From an uncultured Eubacterium sp. (GTDB taxonomy: Bacteria; Bacillota; Clostridia; Lachnospirales; Lachnospiraceae): DNA of 9,176 nucleotides. The notes under the pieces are model-generated. The model saw only the letters and a program-made list of their open reading frames with translations, did no database searches and was not told the DNA's origin. The stretch's first letter is position 1. Every line of letters begins with the position of its first letter. The stretch spans positions 1 through 9,176 of the forward strand of contig CAJOOU010000083.1 in assembly GCA_905236735.1 (NCBI GenBank). The letters run 5' to 3'. Below are positions 6,312 to 9,176 of this stretch, piece by piece. Made by a program: the position numbers and the translations under genes.

Positions 6312-7607
6312 CTAATTATCTCCGCTCCTTGCAGCTTCCCCGCTGCCTTTAAGTATAAGCTCTCCGCTTCCTGTATCTATATAGTCCACATCAAGATATG
6401 CCTCCGAGTTCTCGGGCAGATTCTTTTTGCGGAGAATATTTTTTGTTATCTCATTTATAATATACAGTAAAATCGCAAATAACGGAACCCCTGCAAGCAT
6501 TCCTATTACACCGAAAAGTCCGGTTCCGAGAAGTACTCCCACAACTATCCAAAACGGCGGAATTCCAATGGAGTGTCCGACAATCTTGGGGCCGAGGATG
6601 TTTCCGTCAATCTCCTGTATAATGACAATGTATATCAAAAAATACACTGCTTTTACCGGATCGCTCAAAAGAATAATGAAAAGCGACGGCACCGCTCCAA
6701 GTATAGGTCCAAAAAAGGGAACAACATTAAGTGTACCTACTATAATCGCTATAATAAGTACATAGGGCATATGCATTATTGCACATGCCACCCCGGTTAT
6801 TATCCCGATAATAATGGAATCCTCTATCCTTCCGACCACAAATCCTATGAAAATCTTATGCGCTTCCCTTACCGTCTTCACAAAAACATTGGCATTATGA
6901 GCCGAAAGCAGCGCATATGTGAGTTTTTTCCCCTGACTGATGAACTTCTCTTTGCTAAAAAGTACATATATTGACACAATCAGTCCGATAATAATGTTTA
7001 AAAAAAGCTTCATCAGATTAAATATACCGCTGGTCAGATATTCTACCATACCCTGTGCCCAGCCCGGCATATCATTCTTTATAAGATCCTGAATATATGT
7101 TGTAATATCCACGGCTTCGAGCCTTAATATATGCGACAATGTCGGTCTGTGCTCGGTATACTCTGTCAGCCATGCGACAAGTTCCCTTACCCTGGCAGGT
7201 AAAGAATCCGAAATCGCATTAAGGCTCTCTATGGCTCTCGGCATCATAATGCTTACAAGTATCCCGAGTACTATAAGAACAGATACATATGTCGCGGCTA
7301 TGCTAAACGCTCTGGATAGAGCAAACGCCTTGTCTGCGGATTTAACCTTTTTGGTTACGGCAGGGCGGATTTTCTTTTCGTACCACTTTACTATAGGATT
7401 GATAAGATACGCTATTATACAGCCTATAACCACCGCCTGTAATGTTCTTATCAGATTTTCAAGCCCGTCAAAAAGTCCCTCGAGCCTGAAAATCACAAAG
7501 AACAATATCATAGACAACGCTATGACCGCAAAAACCACGGTTCCTATCTCAATATACGGATGAAACCCTATTTTATTTTTCTTTTCGCCACCCGGCATCT
7601 CACTCAT
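6312..7607 (-). CDS. AI-2E family transporter
   Basis: A 431-residue polytopic inner-membrane protein of the AI-2E (formerly UPF0118/PerM) family; typical members are 340-400 residues. Clear hydrophobic segments lie at about 20-41, 54-74, 99-121, 197-217, 255-277, 281-315 and 320-332, with a long pair at 351-386. The non-membrane stretch at about 122-195 between segments three and four is typical. Family motifs are VPFFGPILGAVP (296-307) and QEIDGNILGPKIVGHSIGIP (331-350). Known members include TqsA, an autoinducer-2 exporter, and others reported as Na+/H+ antiporters, so the substrate cannot be assigned here. The last 36 residues (about 396-431) form a polar, partly acidic tail, with YLDVDYIDTGSGE, which is longer than in many relatives. 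The ATG follows an AAGGGG site six bases upstream. The gene starts 20 bp after the hydratase and ends 29 bp before the TPR-AAA gene, so co-transcription is likely. Confidence 0.93.
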   Translation of the reverse strand: MSEMPGGEKKNKIGFHPYIEIGTVVFAVIALSMILFFVIFRLEGLFDGLENLIRTLQAVVIGCIIAYLINPIVKWYEKKIRPAVTKKVKSADKAFALSRAFSIAATYVSVLIVLGILVSIMMPRAIESLNAISDSLPARVRELVAWLTEYTEHRPTLSHILRLEAVDITTYIQDLIKNDMPGWAQGMVEYLTSGIFNLMKLFLNIIIGLIVSIYVLFSKEKFISQGKKLTYALLSAHNANVFVKTVREAHKIFIGFVVGRIEDSIIIGIITGVACAIMHMPYVLIIAIIVGTLNVVPFFGPILGAVPSLFIILLSDPVKAVYFLIYIVIIQEIDGNILGPKIVGHSIGIPPFWIVVGVLLGTGLFGVIGMLAGVPLFAILLYIINEITKNILRKKNLPENSEAYLDVDYIDTGSGELILKGSGEAARSGDN

Positions 7608-7627
7608 ACTTTTCCCCTTGTCAAAGA

Positions 7628-9176
7628 CTATCCTTTGTAGAAATTAATCAGGCAGCCCTTTAATATAATGGTTCTCTCATCATCTGTCAGTTCGCCCATC
7701 TTAAGGGTAATCTCTTTCATACCCTCTCCGTTTACCACATAGGCCTGAATTGAGGTCCTCTTTTCCTCAATCGCAGCTCTTGCACCCGGAATGAATATAT
7801 AATCTTCCTTCTTAAACGGAAGTTCTCCCGCATCAACTAAAAGCGGCAGCATTCCCCAGTTAATAAGGTTTGAACGATATCTCTTTGTTGCGTATTCATT
7901 GGCAATATTGGCCCATCCGCCCAATACCTTCTGGCATGAAGCAGCCTGTTCTCTCGCCGAACCGTCTCCCGGTTTAACCGCAAATATAGTAGAGCCTATG
8001 CCCGTGTTGTCTTTACTTACATCTCCGAATTCGGATGTAATCTTTTCCCATGCACCTGCCATATCAGGGAAGGCTTCCTTCGGCTCTCTGCCTGCCTCCC
8101 TGGCCTCTTCTGCAGCTCTGACCGCCTTGGCTTTGCCCACATACTCAGGGTCTTTTCTTGAGAGGGTAAACTCTGCAAGTCCGAGAGGATTAGATCTGTA
8201 AGACGAAGTCTCTCCTGACGGAATAAGCTCATCAGTAGTTGTAACCGGATCGTGAATTTCACTAACCACCTTAAGCAGAAGGTTTTCCGTAAGAGCCGGC
8301 ATCTTTGGCCAGTCCTTGATATTTGGACCAAACTTGATTTCTACCGACGGATCTGCGACTCCCTTTGAATCAAACACCCTCTTTTCGTAGATACTCTTAT
8401 CAAAGAAATACCTCGGAGCGCTGATTTTTGTGCTCACCTCTGTGGCCGGAGTAAGGATACCTCCGTTTGCTGCAGTTGCTGCAATCGACCTTGCATCCAT
8501 GAGCGCAACCGATGCAATCTGTCCGCTCTGAAGCTTTGAGCCCTCTCTGTTCGGGAAGTTTCTGGTTGAATGTCTGATTGAGAATGCATTGTTTGCAGGA
8601 GTATCTCCCGCACCGAAACACGGTCCGCAGAATGCAGTCTTCATTACCGCTCCTGTTGCCATAAGTTTAGCTGCTGCTCCGTTTTTAACAAGCTCCATAT
8701 ATATAGGCATACTTGCCGGATAAACGCTTAATGTAAATTCATCACAGCCTATACTCTTACCTTCAAGAATATCGGCTGCTGCGCATATATTCTCAAATCC
8801 GCCGCCTGCACAACCTGCAATAATTCCCTGCTCTACACGGAATTTTCCGTCTACTATCTTATCCTGCAAAGAGAAATCAACCTGGCCGTCAAGGCTCACC
8901 TTTGCTCTCTCTTCGCAATCGTGAATCACATCTTTTAAGTTTTTGTTTACCTCTTCTATTGTATAGGTATTGCTTGGATGGAACGGCATTGCTATCATAG
9001 GACGAATGGTAGAAAGGTCAATTTCTATTGCCCCGTCATAATAAGCCACCTGTCCCGGATTAAGCTCCTTATAATCACCGCTTCTTCCGTGAATATCATA
9101 AAATTCCTGTATCTTTTCATCTGTTCTCCATATAGATGAAAGGCAGGTAGTCTCCGTAGTCATTACATCCACACCT
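7628..9176 (-). CDS. Aconitase-superfamily [4Fe-4S] hydratase, 5' end cut by the window
   Basis: Dehydratase of the aconitase superfamily, clostridial type; the likely reaction is citrate to isocitrate via cis-aconitate, but such proteins are often annotated only as hydratase. The frame is open to the window edge (codon 9175-9173 is Gly), so the upstream part, probably some 250 residues, lies outside. Counting from the GTG at 9172-9170, the three cluster cysteines are in IIAGCAGG (C121) and TAFCGPCFG (C182, C185). Arginines in STRNFPNREG (R204, R209) match the conserved active-site pair. The swivel domain contains GDGSAREQAA (402-411), the counterpart of the GSSRE active-site loop, and RSNLINWGMLPLLV (433-446). 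All landmarks are intact, so it is probably active. It is the first visible gene of a tight minus-strand unit with the AI-2E and TPR-AAA genes. True aconitase versus a related dehydratase cannot be settled without its missing part and upstream neighbours, such as citrate synthase or isocitrate dehydrogenase. Confidence 0.93.
   Translation of the reverse strand, partial: GVDVMTTETTCLSSIWRTDEKIQEFYDIHGRSGDYKELNPGQVAYYDGAIEIDLSTIRPMIAMPFHPSNTYTIEEVNKNLKDVIHDCEERAKVSLDGQVDFSLQDKIVDGKFRVEQGIIAGCAGGGFENICAAADILEGKSIGCDEFTLSVYPASMPIYMELVKNGAAAKLMATGAVMKTAFCGPCFGAGDTPANNAFSIRHSTRNFPNREGSKLQSGQIASVALMDARSIAATAANGGILTPATEVSTKISAPRYFFDKSIYEKRVFDSKGVADPSVEIKFGPNIKDWPKMPALTENLLLKVVSEIHDPVTTTDELIPSGETSSYRSNPLGLAEFTLSRKDPEYVGKAKAVRAAEEAREAGREPKEAFPDMAGAWEKITSEFGDVSKDNTGIGSTIFAVKPGDGSAREQAASCQKVLGGWANIANEYATKRYRSNLINWGMLPLLVDAGELPFKKEDYIFIPGARAAIEEKRTSIQAYVVNGEGMKEITLKMGELTDDERTIILKGCLINFYKG

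Larger units (their letters stand above)
3948..9176 (-). other. Probable three-gene transcription unit (hydratase, AI-2E, TPR-AAA)
   Basis: The three genes share a strand, are 20 and 29 bp apart, each gap carries a ribosome binding site but no obvious promoter or terminator, and the run ends in the strong terminator at 3948-3974. The promoter lies upstream of the window. Operon membership is inference from spacing. It does not show a shared function, since an Fe-S hydratase, a transporter-like membrane protein and an AAA+ protein have no known common pathway. Confidence 0.7.

Noticed and set aside
8017..8331. Minus-strand frame of about 104 codons inside the hydratase gene
   Set aside because: It overlaps the highly conserved swivel domain of the hydratase in another frame, and its product has no family features.
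9170..9172. GTG as the true start of the hydratase
   Set aside because: The frame is open to the window edge, no start context can be seen, and aconitase-family proteins need an N-terminal part that is absent here. The gene is treated as cut off.

Overview
The window reads as part of the chromosome of a motile, anaerobic Firmicute, most likely a Lachnospiraceae member of the Roseburia/Butyrivibrio/Lachnospira kind. This rests on a Firmicute-type flagellin, a clostridial-type [4Fe-4S] hydratase of the aconitase superfamily, AGGAG-type ribosome binding sites and frequent ATA codons. The family-level placement is inference. All five real genes lie on the minus strand, so transcription runs from high to low coordinates. 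No rRNA, tRNA, CRISPR, insertion sequence or phage gene was seen. There is no gap over 300 bases without a gene; the only substantial gaps are 3885-3999 and 516-674.

Region 1 (9176 down to about 3948) looks like one transcription unit. It begins outside the window with an aconitase-type hydratase (5' end cut off). After 20 bp comes an AI-2E family membrane protein, and 29 bp later a 760-residue protein that joins N-terminal TPR repeats to a C-terminal CbxX/SpoVK-like AAA+ domain and starts at GTG. A strong intrinsic terminator (3948-3974) closes the unit. The AAA+ domain keeps a good Walker A motif but has Glu-Asn where the Walker B Asp-Glu should be, and has lost the usual arginine finger residues. 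It looks like an ATP-binding domain with impaired hydrolysis.

Region 2 (3884 down to 1) is flagellar. A very large (1069-residue) protein of unestablished function carries about nine degenerate repeats around a P-x-T-x-E-N-L core and ends in a segment resembling the C-terminal domain of the hook-length control protein FliK. Next is a flagellin whose N-terminal 171 residues are in the window. A near-consensus sigma-28 (flagellar sigma factor) promoter lies in the 159-bp gap before flagellin. Between this promoter and the flagellin ribosome binding site is a short palindromic repeat of a type I recall from intergenic regions of unrelated bacteria. It would be transcribed as part of the flagellin mRNA leader.

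The likeliest places for something undescribed are the repeat protein with the FliK-like end and the TPR plus degenerate AAA+ protein. Neither has an assigned job that can be deduced from this window alone.
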